Assembly (NCBI GenBank): GCA_947626145.1
Contig: CANQRB010000004.1
Span: 127,279 to 191,278 of the forward strand
Origin: an uncultured Clostridia bacterium
Lineage (GTDB): Bacteria; Bacillota; Clostridia; UMGS1883
Length of the DNA: 64,000 nt
Direction: 5' to 3'
Made by a program: the position numbers and the translations under genes. A model generated the notes under the pieces. The model saw only the letters and a list, made by a program, of their open reading frames with translations, did no database searches and was not told the origin of the DNA. Below are positions 1-8,715 of this stretch, in pieces (the first letter of the stretch is position 1; every line of letters begins with the position of its first letter).

Positions 1-1349
1 GTCTTGCGGATAACGTACAGGTCGGAGCCGTCCCTTATCCTCGAGCCCTTGAGGGTAGTGCCGGCCACATCAGCGTCATAAATGTTTTGGGCCAAAATCG
101 TGCCGTAGTGGGACTCTGTGTGATAGTAGACCTGGGTCCCGTTGACTCCAAGATCCTCGTCGAAGGAATTGCAGTGTATGCTGACGAAAACCGCCGGTAT
201 GGCGCTGCCGTTGGTCGGAACGCTGGCAATATCCACGCGGCTTTGTAGAGATACGCTGACGTCGGCGGTGCGCGTCATGACCACGTTGTAGCCCGCCGCC
301 GTAAGCTTGTCCCTGACCTTCAGGGCGATAGGCAGGGTGATTTTATCCTCCTGCACTCCCCCGAAGGAAGCGCCGGTATAGCCCCCGTGTCCCGCGTCAA
401 TGACAACGGAGCCAAAGTCGTACTCCGCATCCGCGACCGCGTTGACGCCGCCGCCCGCCGTGACGGCCGTCTGTTGGGGAATACTGTCAACAAAAGCCGT
501 GGGGTCAAAGTAAACTCCGTTCCTCAAATCGTCCACGGACGCGGACGCGCTGCCCGTATCCGCCGGAGAAACGGCGATCACTATGCCCGTCTCGGTGCGG
601 CTCAGGAGCACATTTGGCTGACTTCTGACGTCAAGGACTATGCGGGCGGTGCTGTCATGGTTGGCGCAGCGGACGGAGATCACGTTTGCCCCGTTCACGC
701 CGTACTCGCTGTACTCCTCCGTCAGTCTGGTGTTCGGGAAATCCAGCACCACTCTCTCGGGCGAGCCGTAACGGTTCACCGAGGGTTCCTCGGGCCTGTC
801 ATAGGCCAGATAAATCATGTCCGCCCTGTCCACCGTGGCGGGTACAACCTTTGAGATATAACCGCCGTCAAAGGGGGCGGTCAGGGTCGCCGCGCCGGAA
901 TTTTCGTCCCAGCCGACGTCAAACCCGAGCCTTTCGGCTATGAGCCGCAGGGGAGCCATGAGCTCACCGTTGACCACCATAGGGGCGGGCTCGTCGGCGG
1001 GCAGACTGTCGGGCTCGCCGTTCACAAAAATGCTCCGGCTGTCCGCCGCAAGCTGAAGGGTCCTGCCGCCATAGCTTATCACGGCGCCGTTAGAGCCGCT
1101 GACCCGGGTCACCGAGCAGCCGGCGGCCTCAAAAAACTCCTGAACGGGCACAAAGGTCTTTTCGTTCAGAACTATGGCCGGCATTTTATTTGTAACAATT
1201 TTATTTCCGTTAACGATAATATTTATATCATCGGCACTGTAATGGTGCGTTTCTCCTCCGTAGACCAGATCCATCTCCCGCCCGAAGGCCGTCGCCGCCG
1301 TAAGCAGCATAGCGGCCGCAACAGCGAAAGCCACAGCAAAACGCCGCAT
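1..1349 (-). CDS. Exported N-acetylmuramoyl-L-alanine amidase with stalk and AMIN-like domains (3' end cut by window)
   Basis: Cleaves the amide bond between muramic acid and the stem peptide in the cell wall. Translated from the minus strand, it opens with a signal peptide (MRRFAVAFAVAAAMLLTAA), then a copper-amine-oxidase-like N-terminal 'stalk' domain (about residues 35-130), an AMIN-like beta region (about 150-270), and an Amidase_3 catalytic domain starting at VVIDAGHGG, with the second zinc-ligand motif SIHCNS further on. The C-terminus lies beyond base 1. ATG at 1349 is chosen over ATG at 1355 because GAGGTG sits 6 nt before the former and directly abuts the latter. The same stalk-type domain recurs in the proteins at 6510-7856 and 46339-48906. 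Family assignment is firm; the role (growth, sporulation or germination) cannot be told from the sequence. Confidence 0.87.
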   Translation of the reverse strand, partial: MRRFAVAFAVAAAMLLTAATAFGREMDLVYGGETHHYSADDINIIVNGNKIVTNKMPAIVLNEKTFVPVQEFFEAAGCSVTRVSGSNGAVISYGGRTLQLAADSRSIFVNGEPDSLPADEPAPMVVNGELMAPLRLIAERLGFDVGWDENSGAATLTAPFDGGYISKVVPATVDRADMIYLAYDRPEEPSVNRYGSPERVVLDFPNTRLTEEYSEYGVNGANVISVRCANHDSTARIVLDVRSQPNVLLSRTETGIVIAVSPADTGSASASVDDLRNGVYFDPTAFVDSIPQQTAVTAGGGVNAVADAEYDFGSVVIDAGHGGYTGASFGGVQEDKITLPIALKVRDKLTAAGYNVVMTRTADVSVSLQSRVDIASVPTNGSAIPAVFVSIHCNSFDEDLGVNGTQVYYHTESHYGTILAQNIYDADVAGTTLKGSRIRDGSDLYVIRK

Positions 1350-1445
1350 TTCCATCACCTCTTTTAAAAAATCGACAATATTATAGCTCTTTCTCTTTAC
1401 ACATTCGTTAAACAAATGTAACATTTTTGTAAAACTTTTTGTTTG

Positions 1446-2474
1446 TCACTCAAGAGTGAGCTGACTGCCGCCCGCATCGAAGGGCACGCCGTAGTGCTCA
1501 AAGGCCGGCCTTGTGGCGCAGCGGCCCCTCGGCGTCCGGCTCAGGAAGCCAAGCTGCATAAGGTAGGGCTCGTAAACGTCCTCGATGGTGGAGGCGTCCT
1601 CGCCTATGGTGGCGGCGAGGGTGTCCAGTCCCACGGGGCCGCCGCCGAAGGTGGTAATAATTGACATCACCATGCGCTTGTCCACGGCATCCAGACCGAG
1701 ATTGTCGATCTCCAACATTCTCAGTGCCTTGTCGGCTATATCCTTTGTTATGTTCCCGTCGGCCATTATCTGGGCGAAATCCCGAACACGCCGGAGCAGA
1801 CGGTTGGCGATACGGGGCGTCCCCCTGGAGCGGGAGGCTATCTCCGCCGCTCCGCTGTCCTCGATCTCTATTCCAAGTATTCCGGCGCTGCGCTTGATTA
1901 TGGTCATAAGGTCGTCGGTATTGTACAGCTCAAGACGGGATATGACCCCAAACCTGTCCCTCAGGGGCGCCGAAAGCAGTCCGGCCCTTGTGGTTGCGCC
2001 CACAAGGGTGAAGGGCTGGAGGCTGAGGCGGATCGACTGGGCGCTGGGGCCCTTACCCACGATTATGTCCAGCGAAAAATCCTCCATCGCCGGATAGAGT
2101 ATCTCCTCAACGCTGCGGGACAGACGGTGTATCTCGTCAATGAAAAGCACGTCCTGGGGCCCCAGATTGGTGAGTATGGCCGCAAGATCCATGGGCTTTT
2201 CAATAGCCGGGCCGCTGGTGACGCGTATGTTGACCCCCATCTCGTTGGCGATTATTCCCGCCAGAGTGGTCTTGCCCAGGCCGGGGGGGCCGTAAAGCAG
2301 GCAGTGATCCAGGGCCTCTCCCCGCTCAAGGGCGGCCCTGATATAGATTTTGAGGCTCTCCTTCACCTTGTCCTGACCTATGTACTCGTCCATGGTCCGC
2401 GGCCTGATGGTGAAGTCCAGCTCGCTGTCGCCGCCGAGCTGGCGGCCGGAGATTATTCTGTCGTCAAATTCCAT
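1446..2474 (-). CDS. ruvB: Holliday junction branch-migration ATPase RuvB
   Basis: Hexameric AAA+ motor that drives branch migration of Holliday junctions with RuvA. The 342-aa length is usual. The Walker A motif GPPGLGKTT is at about residues 62-70, the Walker B/DEIH box at 113-116, the sensor motif GATTRAG near 160, and a C-terminal winged-helix part with RTPRGR near 313. Its start overlaps the end of ruvA by 11 nt, so translation is probably coupled in a ruvC-ruvA-ruvB operon read leftward. The extreme C-terminus differs from common homologues, but no frameshift is evident. Confidence 0.97.
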   Translation of the reverse strand: MEFDDRIISGRQLGGDSELDFTIRPRTMDEYIGQDKVKESLKIYIRAALERGEALDHCLLYGPPGLGKTTLAGIIANEMGVNIRVTSGPAIEKPMDLAAILTNLGPQDVLFIDEIHRLSRSVEEILYPAMEDFSLDIIVGKGPSAQSIRLSLQPFTLVGATTRAGLLSAPLRDRFGVISRLELYNTDDLMTIIKRSAGILGIEIEDSGAAEIASRSRGTPRIANRLLRRVRDFAQIMADGNITKDIADKALRMLEIDNLGLDAVDKRMVMSIITTFGGGPVGLDTLAATIGEDASTIEDVYEPYLMQLGFLSRTPRGRCATRPAFEHYGVPFDAGGSQLTLE

Positions 2475-3066
2475 TACTCATCCTCCTCAGGGCTTCCTTG
2501 ATAATATCCTCGGTGCTCATGCCCTCCGCCGGTATCTGCATTACGGTCTTCTGGGCCTCGCTGGGAGAGCAGCCCAAAGCGATAAGGGCGTTGATGGCGC
2601 TGACATCCGCCGAGGGAGAGTAGGCCGCGGCCTCGCTTTTCTCCGGCGCGCCGACGGCGTCCTTTGTGTCCACCCTGCCCTTGAGCTCAAGGATTATCCG
2701 CTGGGCGATTTTGGCGCCGACGCCCTGTGCCCGGGTGATGGCCTTGCTGTCGCCGCCGATTATGGCCATGGCAAGCTCCGCCGGCGGAAGGACGCTGAGG
2801 ATGGCCAGCGCCGCCTTGCAGCCCACGCCGCTGACGGAGAGAAGCTTTGAGAAATACTCTATCCCGCTTTCTGAACGGAAGCCGTAGAGCTCCATCGCGT
2901 CCTCGCGCACATAAAAATATGTATGCAGCTTCGCCTCGCCCCCCGGGCCGGGGAGCCGGGCCACGTCCCCCGAGGGCACATATACGCGGAAGCCAATGCC
3001 GTTAACGTCCATTATCACAAAATTTTCGCCTTTTACGGCCACTTTTCCGTTAAGATATGCGATCAT
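2464..3066 (-). CDS. ruvA: Holliday junction DNA-binding protein RuvA
   Basis: Tetrameric junction-recognition subunit that loads RuvB on four-way DNA junctions. The 200-aa protein has the N-terminal OB-fold ([20 protein letters not shown]), two helix-hairpin-helix motifs (around [11 protein letters not shown], residues 74-84, and [12 protein letters not shown], 113-124) and the C-terminal domain III helices after residue 150 that contact RuvB. It overlaps ruvC by 4 nt upstream and ruvB by 11 nt downstream, typical of a tightly coupled operon. Confidence 0.97.
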   Translation of the reverse strand: MIAYLNGKVAVKGENFVIMDVNGIGFRVYVPSGDVARLPGPGGEAKLHTYFYVREDAMELYGFRSESGIEYFSKLLSVSGVGCKAALAILSVLPPAELAMAIIGGDSKAITRAQGVGAKIAQRIILELKGRVDTKDAVGAPEKSEAAAYSPSADVSAINALIALGCSPSEAQKTVMQIPAEGMSTEDIIKEALRRMSNGI

Positions 3067-3590
3067 ACTTTACCACCGCTTTTCATCAATGTACTCAGGG
3101 CGCTTTGGTTGAAGCGCACGCTGTTGCCGTGGCAGACGGCTATGGCCAGAGCGTCGGCCACGTCGTCGGGCTTTGGCACGGCCTCGAGGCCGAGCATGGC
3201 CTTCATCATCTGCTGTATCTGCTTTTTCTCCGCCCGTCCGTAGCCCGTCAGGGCCTGCTTGACCTGAAGGGGCGTGTATTCAAAGATGGGAACTCCAGCC
3301 TGCATGGCCGCCAAAAGTATGACCCCTCTGGCCTGTCCCACGGCGATGACGGTCTTGGCGTTGTTGTTGAAGAACAGCTCCTCCACGCTGACCGCGTCGG
3401 GCCGGTATTTGTCCAGCAGGGCGTTCAGCCCGCCGTAAATATCTATCAGCCGCCGCTCGATGGGAGTGTGGGCCGGAGTTGTGATCGCGCCGTGATAAAT
3501 TTCCTTGTAGGCATTCCCCGCGCGCTCCACAACGCCCACGCCCACGATGGCTATTCCGGGATCTATCCCCATAATTCTCAGTGTTTCCAT
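3063..3590 (-). CDS. ruvC: Holliday junction resolvase RuvC
   Basis: Dimeric RNase H-fold endonuclease that cuts Holliday junctions after RuvAB branch migration. The acidic catalytic residues are visible: D10 in MGIDPG, E70/E71 in SVEELFF, and the C-terminal D142/D143/D146 in PDDVADALAIA. Length 175 aa is normal. It is the first gene of ruvCAB. Upstream, on the same strand, lies the 6S RNA candidate with its own terminator, so ruvC probably has a separate promoter in 3591-3711; I did not find a convincing -35/-10 pair there. Confidence 0.96.
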   Translation of the reverse strand: METLRIMGIDPGIAIVGVGVVERAGNAYKEIYHGAITTPAHTPIERRLIDIYGGLNALLDKYRPDAVSVEELFFNNNAKTVIAVGQARGVILLAAMQAGVPIFEYTPLQVKQALTGYGRAEKKQIQQMMKAMLGLEAVPKPDDVADALAIAVCHGNSVRFNQSALSTLMKSGGKV

Positions 3591-3711
3591 ATTTATCTCT
3601 CTTTTATTTCGTTTCTCTCTATAATTCCCTATTATATATTTTAGCGCAAAAAGTCAAAAAAATCAAGCCCCGCCGGGCAGAAATTTTTTCCCGTACAACT
3701 CCCCGCGCACA

Positions 3712-3743
3712 CAAAAACCGCCGCCGGATAACCGGCGGCGGCC
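3712..3743 (-). terminator. Rho-independent terminator of the 6S RNA candidate
   Basis: On the minus strand a GC-rich perfect stem (GCCGCCGG, loop TTAT, CCGGCGGC) is followed by TTTTTGTGT. It lies directly after the 3' end of the structured RNA at 3757-3950 and ahead of ruvC. Confidence 0.85.
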
Positions 3744-3756
3744 TGTTTTCAGTTAG

Positions 3757-3950
3757 CCCCCGCAATGCCGTTTTACGATGGAGAATATTTAACCTGCTCA
3801 TGCAGGTGGGTGAAATCAGAACTGCTCCTGGGCTTCCTACTACGGCGGCGGTAAACCGCCAGCGGTGCAGGCCTGCACGCCACAGCCCTATCAAACTCCC
3901 GTTAAATTTGTGTTGGTTAAATTAATTCCATCATTGCGCACACCGCAGGG
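3757..3950 (-). ncRNA. ssrS: 6S RNA candidate (RNA polymerase regulator)
   Basis: The minus-strand sequence can fold into the 6S layout. An 11-bp closing stem pairs CCCTGCGGTGT (from 3950) with GCATTGCGGGG (ending at 3757), followed by an inner stem ATGATGG/CCATCGT. Then comes a large AT-rich central bubble, an apical arm containing the GGCGGTTTACCGCC hairpin and closing AGGAAGCC, and a CACCCACCTG...CAGGTTAA hairpin on the 3' side of the bubble, which is how I recall Firmicute 6S RNAs. A strong terminator follows at once. 6S RNA mimics an open promoter and binds sigma-A RNA polymerase in stationary phase. The structure is seen in the sequence; the family call is from memory of RF00013-type features and was not searched. 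Confidence 0.72.
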
Positions 3951-3958
3951 TGCCCGCA

Positions 3959-3977
3959 CATCCGCATCATGCGGATG
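3959..3977. repeat. 19-bp palindrome upstream of the 6S candidate
   Basis: CATCCGCAT and ATGCGGATG form a perfect 9-bp inverted repeat around a single C, about 9 nt upstream of the 5' end of the 6S closing stem. It could be an operator or a hairpin at the start of a longer transcript. The stretch 3978-4067 further upstream holds only the end region of the DUF1292 gene, with no other gene seen. Confidence 0.55.
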
Positions 3978-4067
3978 CAATAATGTTCAAAGTTAATTTT
4001 ACGGCTTTGTCACCGCGGACTTCGGTAAACGGACGGTCGAGATCCCTACCTGCAAAACGCCGCGGTA

Positions 4068-4340
4068 CTAATCCAGGAATTCAAACTCGTCTTTGTTGTT
4101 TTCCTTGAATATATTATAAACCGCATCGAAGATTTCGTCCTCCTCGACGGCCTCCAGCATTTCCTCGCCGCTTTCGTCCACCACGCGCTTCATGATGAAC
4201 ACCTCGCCGTCCACCTCGTCACCCTCGGTGGCGGGAACAAGCATAAAGTAAAGCTCGCCCTCGTATTCCACAGTGTCAAGGAGCTCGAAATCTTCCTCGA
4301 CCTCTTCCATAAGGTCCTTGGGTTCTTCACCGTTGTTCAT
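4068..4340 (-). CDS. DUF1292 small acidic protein (YrzB-like)
   Basis: A 90-aa, strongly acidic protein matching the DUF1292 family: the core DTVEYEGELYFMLVPA (about residues 22-37) and the FIMKRV strand followed by an acidic helix ending in EFEFLD. Function is unknown. In Firmicutes this family is often found near ruvX (yqgF), as here, where it lies downstream of ruvX on the same strand with a 61-nt gap. The ribosome site GGGAGGT lies 7 nt before ATG. Likely cytoplasmic; no membrane segment or signal peptide. Confidence 0.85.
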   Translation of the reverse strand: MNNGEEPKDLMEEVEEDFELLDTVEYEGELYFMLVPATEGDEVDGEVFIMKRVVDESGEEMLEAVEEDEIFDAVYNIFKENNKDEFEFLD

Positions 4341-4401
4341 CGGAATTACCTCCCTCGCGCGATTTCCACACCGGTATTATGCCCCTGCTGTCTAAAATAA
4401 T

Positions 4402-4818
4402 TCATCCGCCGGGGTGCAGGTCCAGCCAGCCCTGCAAAATAAGGACCGCGGCAATTTTATCCACCTTTGTCTTACGCTTTTTCCCGCTGACGCCGCCCTC
4501 TTCCAGCACTCTGTGGGCCTCGGTGCTCGAAAACCGCTCGTCCCAGAGCTCATAGGGCAGACCGGTCAGCTCCGACAGGTCTCTGGCGAAAGCCTCGGTA
4601 TACTCGGCCCTGTGACCGAGCGTGCCGTCCATCCGCTTAGGGTGGCCGACAACCAGCTTTTCGGCGCCCTTTTCACGGGCGACCCTCGCCACAGCCTCCA
4701 GCTGTTTTTTGCGGTCCTTTTCGGAAAGGGTCTCAAGCGGGGTTGCAACTACACCGAAGATGTCACTGACAGCCATGCCTATTCTCGTTTCACCGTAGTC
4801 AAGACCGAGAACTCTCAT
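4402..4818 (-). CDS. ruvX: Holliday junction resolvase-like protein RuvX (YqgF)
   Basis: A 138-aa RNase H-fold protein of the YqgF/RuvX family, implicated in 16S rRNA 5'-end processing and proposed as an alternative Holliday junction resolvase. Family marks are the N-terminal GLDYGETRIGMAVSD with D7, the KLVVGHPKRMDGTLG loop near residues 54-68, WDERFSST near 93-100, and the C-terminal DKIAAVLILQGWLD with its catalytic Asp. It precedes the DUF1292 gene. The 96-nt stretch to the cardiolipin synthase gene is AT-rich and may carry its promoter. Confidence 0.93.
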   Translation of the reverse strand: MRVLGLDYGETRIGMAVSDIFGVVATPLETLSEKDRKKQLEAVARVAREKGAEKLVVGHPKRMDGTLGHRAEYTEAFARDLSELTGLPYELWDERFSSTEAHRVLEEGGVSGKKRKTKVDKIAAVLILQGWLDLHPGG

Positions 4819-4914
4819 TCCGCTTCGTCCTTTCCTTTGACAAATTCATTATAGCACAAAAGCCGCCCGATTGCAAGCCCTTTTTTAAAAATATATAAAT
4901 ATATTTTTAAGCGG

Positions 4915-6459
4915 TCACATCAGCGGGGCAAAAAGCCGCAGCAGGGCGCTGACAAACCTCTTCCACAGGGGCCGCCCGTCCAGAATTTCCGTCGTGAGCA
5001 GGCGGCTCTCTTCGACAGTCTTGTCAAAATCCTCGGCTATGTCACTGACAGCCGCACATCTGTACATCCAGGCCGCGCACTCAAAGTGGAGGTAAAGGCT
5101 GCGGTAGTCCAGATTGATGCTGCCAACAACCGCCAGCTCGCCGTCGCAGACCACGTTTTTGGCGTGGATAAAGCCGGGACTGTACTCGTATATCTTCACT
5201 CCGCCGCGTATGAGCTCCCGGGCGTAGTCCAGCGCAACATAGTAGGCGTACCAGTGGTCGGCCACCGAGGGAATGACTATCTTCACGTCCACGCCGCTGC
5301 GGGCGGCGTTGATAAGGGCGACCATCATCTCGTTGTCCAGTATGAGATAAGGGGTGGTTATATGGATATAATCCTTCGCCCTGTTTATCATATCCAGGTA
5401 GATAAATTCCCCCACCTGATAGTCGTCGTTGGGTGTGTCGGCGAAGGGCATGACATATCCTTCGCCGCCGGCATGGCTCCGTTCGGGCTTCAGGGCGCCG
5501 GGGTCGAAGGGCTCCCGCTCGGTTATGTCCCACATCTGCAAAAACATTAGGGCAAAGCTGAACGCCCCCTCCCCCGTCAGGCGCACGGCGGTGTCCTTCC
5601 AGTGGCCGTAAAGCTGCTTTTTGTTGATATATTCATCGGCCAGATTAACGCCGCCGGTGAAGGCCACCTTGCCGTCGATGGCCATTATCTTACGGTGGTC
5701 ACGGTTGTTCTGCATTGTGGAGAGGATGGGTACCAGCGGCACAAAGGCCTTGCACTTTATGCCGTAGCGCAGGAGCTCACGGGGATACTTCCTCGGCATC
5801 TGCACCAGACTGCCAACTCCGTCGTACATCACCCGCACATCCAGACCGGCGGCGGCCTTGCGCTTCAGTATCTCAAGGACGCTGTTCCACATCTCTCCCG
5901 GCTCGATTATGAAATACTCGAGAAATATATATTTTTCCGCCTTTTCCAGCTCGACGAGCATATCCCTCCAGCACAGCTCGCCCAAGGCGTAATACTTCAC
6001 GTCGGTGTTTTTGTACACCGGATACCTGAAGCCCTCGCTGCGGCTGTTGTAGTTCACCGCGGCGCAGCGCATGGGATCCAGCCCCTTTATCTCATCTATG
6101 ACGTCCTGATTTTTTGGCAGGACGGCGGCAAAGCTCTTGTCTATATCCTTGACCCTCTGGAAAAAACGGCGGGTCAGGGTCTGGCTCTGGACAAAGAGAT
6201 ACATCAGGCCGCCGAAAAGGGGGAAAATCATCATGGGTATGAGCCATGACATCTTGTACGCCGGATTTTTGTTGCCGTTGACCACAAGTATCATGGCAAA
6301 AATGGTGATTGCAAGGAAAATCACGCTCACCAGCCGGAAATGTTCCTGAATTTTCAGCACGGAAAAGGCTATCAGCGCCACCTGCACCAGCATCAGCAGT
6401 ATGACCATAAAGGTCTGGCTGAAAAACACCTTAAGCAGCTTTCTCACTGACAACCTCAC
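4915..6459 (-). CDS. cls: Cardiolipin synthase (phospholipase D family)
   Basis: Membrane enzyme that condenses phosphatidylglycerol into cardiolipin. The 514-aa protein begins with transmembrane segments at about residues 15-35, 43-61 and 72-90, followed by two PLD catalytic motifs HxKxxxxD: H255-K257-D262 (DHRKIMAIDG) and H432-K434-D439 (IHAKNVVCDG), each followed by the usual GG/GSxN(L)D signature. Length and layout match ClsA/YwnE-type enzymes. It lies about 50 nt downstream of the LRR gene and could be transcribed with rex and that gene. No frameshift or missing motif. Confidence 0.95.
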   Translation of the reverse strand: MRLSVRKLLKVFFSQTFMVILLMLVQVALIAFSVLKIQEHFRLVSVIFLAITIFAMILVVNGNKNPAYKMSWLIPMMIFPLFGGLMYLFVQSQTLTRRFFQRVKDIDKSFAAVLPKNQDVIDEIKGLDPMRCAAVNYNSRSEGFRYPVYKNTDVKYYALGELCWRDMLVELEKAEKYIFLEYFIIEPGEMWNSVLEILKRKAAAGLDVRVMYDGVGSLVQMPRKYPRELLRYGIKCKAFVPLVPILSTMQNNRDHRKIMAIDGKVAFTGGVNLADEYINKKQLYGHWKDTAVRLTGEGAFSFALMFLQMWDITEREPFDPGALKPERSHAGGEGYVMPFADTPNDDYQVGEFIYLDMINRAKDYIHITTPYLILDNEMMVALINAARSGVDVKIVIPSVADHWYAYYVALDYARELIRGGVKIYEYSPGFIHAKNVVCDGELAVVGSINLDYRSLYLHFECAAWMYRCAAVSDIAEDFDKTVEESRLLTTEILDGRPLWKRFVSALLRLFAPLM

Positions 6460-6509
6460 CTTTCTTTAATGTATGGCGCTGCCTTAATAATTTAATGTAT
6501 AGAACCGTC

Positions 6510-7856
6510 TTAATAATTTATAATGACGGTGTGGCTCGCGCCGTCCCACTGCACCGACGCGCCCAGCGCCTCTGAAAAGGCCCTGACCGGCAGCAGCACT
6601 CTTTCACTCATTACGACCGGAGCGGCGGCCATTTGGTACGTCCGTCCGTTGACGGTTATGACATTTGAATCCGTGTTGAGGCTGACGTCAACCCCGTCTC
6701 TGACGGCCGTCACCTGACCCGGGGTCCACCTCACCTCAAAGCCCATGGCTTCAAGGATAGCCCGCATCGGGGCGTAGGTGGTCTCGTCCACGGCCACAGG
6801 CGGAACATCGAAATATATCCACTGGCCGTTGACCGTCACCTGAATGTTGGGCGAAAAGCTCAGCCCATACATGGAGGCATAATACTCCGCATACGAGCCC
6901 CCCTCTCCGTAAACGGTCGCCGCCTCGGAGCCAAAAAAGGCATAGTCCCCTATCCACTGGAGCGTAGAGGGAAGAACCACCGTCCGCAGGGAAAAGGCCT
7001 GACTGAAAGCCGCCTCGCCGATCGTCGTCACCGAGGACGGAACGACAACGGCCACAATCCGCTCGTTTGACATAAAGGCCCCGCTGCTTATGGAGGTTAT
7101 ATAATCGGGCACGCAGACATAGCCCCCGTCTCCGCGGTAGGCCAGCAGAACGCCGTTGGCGTCCACAAAATCACGGTTCTGGTTCCTGAGCCACATGGTG
7201 TCGTCAAAGGCGCCTATACCCACATACGCCAGCGTGGAGGGGATAACTATGTCCGAAAGGCTGTAGCAGTGGAGGAAGGCGTTGTCGCCGATCTCCACAA
7301 GGCCCTCGGGGAGAGTGACCCGCTGGAGGCCGGCGTTGTAGGCAAAGGCGTAAGGCGCGATTCTGGTCACTCCCCAGGGCACGCCGGCCTCGGCCGCGCC
7401 GCCGTTGTATCGGATCAGTAAAGTGCCGCCGGCTATCACATACTCGTCGTATGTATTTTCACCCCAGGGAGTGCCGCTGAAAGCGTCGTCGGCCACATTG
7501 TCCACCCTTCCGGCGAAAAACACTTCCGTCAGGTTGGAGCAGTCGGCAAAGGCCTCCTGCCCTATGGTGACCACGGTGTCGGGCACGGAAAGGGAGCGCA
7601 GCGTCTGACAGCCCATGAAGGCCCGTCCCCCGACGGCAACCACTCTGTAGCCGCCGATGGAGGCGGGAATGTTGAAATACGTCGGCTCTCCGGCGAAGCC
7701 GGTTATCTCGCCTGTGTCCTTATTAAAGAACAGCATGGCCCCGTCCACCTGATATACCGGTATGTTGGCAGCGGCAAGTGCCGCCGGCGCAAGCAGCATG
7801 ACCGCGGCAAGCATCAGACAAAGCAGTTTTTCGGCTCTTACTATAATTTTATTCAT
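6510..7856 (-). CDS. Exported BspA-type leucine-rich repeat protein with C-terminal stalk domain
   Basis: A 448-aa secreted protein. A signal peptide ending near ALAAA is followed by about seven LRR_5 (BspA/TpLRR) repeats between residues 60 and 330, each with the pattern (I/V)xxxAFxxCxxLxxVxLPxxLxxIG. The last 110 residues form a copper-amine-oxidase-like 'stalk' domain (VTVNGQWIYFDVPPVAVDE, then VLLPVRAFSEALG). BspA repeats often mediate surface adhesion, but the ligand here is unknown. The start is ATG at 7856 with AAGGAAGA in front; a TTG one codon upstream is less likely. It follows rex by 25 nt on the same strand and may be co-transcribed with it, though a link in function is not evident. 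Confidence 0.88.
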   Translation of the reverse strand: MNKIIVRAEKLLCLMLAAVMLLAPAALAAANIPVYQVDGAMLFFNKDTGEITGFAGEPTYFNIPASIGGYRVVAVGGRAFMGCQTLRSLSVPDTVVTIGQEAFADCSNLTEVFFAGRVDNVADDAFSGTPWGENTYDEYVIAGGTLLIRYNGGAAEAGVPWGVTRIAPYAFAYNAGLQRVTLPEGLVEIGDNAFLHCYSLSDIVIPSTLAYVGIGAFDDTMWLRNQNRDFVDANGVLLAYRGDGGYVCVPDYITSISSGAFMSNERIVAVVVPSSVTTIGEAAFSQAFSLRTVVLPSTLQWIGDYAFFGSEAATVYGEGGSYAEYYASMYGLSFSPNIQVTVNGQWIYFDVPPVAVDETTYAPMRAILEAMGFEVRWTPGQVTAVRDGVDVSLNTDSNVITVNGRTYQMAAAPVVMSERVLLPVRAFSEALGASVQWDGASHTVIINY

Positions 7857-7881
7857 CAAATCTTCCTTTTCTGCGAAATAT

Positions 7882-8505
7882 TTACTGTTCTTTATTTTTA
7901 ATCCTGTAGCTCAAATTCATGAGGCTGTCGGACATATGTACGGTCTCCACCGGGACGCCGCAGTTCAGGTCGGTGTGGGAGAAATTCCATATTCCCTGTA
8001 TGCCGCTCTCCTCCAGCTCCTCCACCACGGCCTCGGCCGCGTGGCTCGGCACGGCGATGGCGGCTATCTGAGGCTTGTTCTCCCGACAGTAGGCGCCGAT
8101 ACCGGCAGCGTCCAGAATGGGTATGCCGTTTATCCTGCCGCCGATAAGGCTGGGGTCGTTGTCGAAAAGGGCCTCAATGACAAAGCCGCGGCGGCGGAAG
8201 CCGGCATAATTGGCCACCGCCCGTCCCACATTCCCCGCCCCTATGACGATAATGCGGTAGCGGTCGTTGAGGCCCAATATTTCTCCTATCTTCTCATGGA
8301 GCTCATATACGTTATACCCGTAACCCTGCTGTCCGAAGCCGCCGAAGCAGTTCAGATCCTGCCTGATCTGCGAGGCGGTCACTCTCATTTTTTCGCTGAG
8401 GGCACGGGACGAGATCTTCGTCACGCCCTGCTCAAGCTGCTCGCCCAGATAACGGTAATATCTGGGCAGCCGGCGGGCCACCACCTCGGGGACATTTTTG
8501 GCCAT
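7882..8505 (-). CDS. rex: Redox-sensing transcriptional repressor Rex
   Basis: Homodimeric repressor that senses the NADH/NAD+ ratio and represses fermentation and respiration genes when NADH is low. The 207-aa protein has an N-terminal winged helix (about residues 1-80; RRLPRYYRYLGEQLEQ and SEKMRVTASQIRQDLNCFGGFG) and a Rossmann domain with IVIGAGNVGRAVANY near 90-104. It is divergent from ispE. Its promoter at 8562-8590 is clear. I looked for a Rex operator (TTGTTAAN4TTAACAA-like) in the divergent region and did not find one, so autoregulation is not supported here. Confidence 0.96.
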   Translation of the reverse strand: MAKNVPEVVARRLPRYYRYLGEQLEQGVTKISSRALSEKMRVTASQIRQDLNCFGGFGQQGYGYNVYELHEKIGEILGLNDRYRIIVIGAGNVGRAVANYAGFRRRGFVIEALFDNDPSLIGGRINGIPILDAAGIGAYCRENKPQIAAIAVPSHAAEAVVEELEESGIQGIWNFSHTDLNCGVPVETVHMSDSLMNLSYRIKNKEQ

Positions 8506-8561
8506 AGGCTCACTCCTTCCGTTGCCGCGGGAACGATTTCCGCATAATAAGTATTACATAT

Positions 8562-8590
8562 ATTTTAATACAATATTTACCCGTTGTCAA
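8562..8590 (-). promoter_or_regulatory. Promoter of rex
   Basis: On the minus strand TTGACA, a 17-nt spacer, then TAAAAT, about 60 nt upstream of the rex ATG. Confidence 0.75.
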
Positions 8591-8640
8591 CATTTTTTCA
8601 AATTTATATTGCTTTTGGGCCAAAATATGTGGAAAAACTG

Positions 8641-8669
8641 TTGATTTTACGGCGGATTTATGTTATACT
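8641..8669 (+). promoter_or_regulatory. Promoter of ispE
   Basis: TTGATT, 17-nt spacer, TATACT; the ispE ATG at 8716 lies 47 nt downstream. Confidence 0.72.
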
Positions 8670-8715
8670 TTCTATGTATAATCGATTTTTTCAGGCGAAC
8701 GGCGGTGCATTTACA

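Noticed and set aside
3619..3925. Open frames of 91 and 114 aa across the 6S region
   Set aside because: They have no ribosome site or family match and run through the structured RNA and its terminator.
8506..8715. Rex operator in the rex-ispE gap
   Set aside because: No TTGTTAAN4TTAACAA-like inverted repeat was found; only the two promoters are clear.
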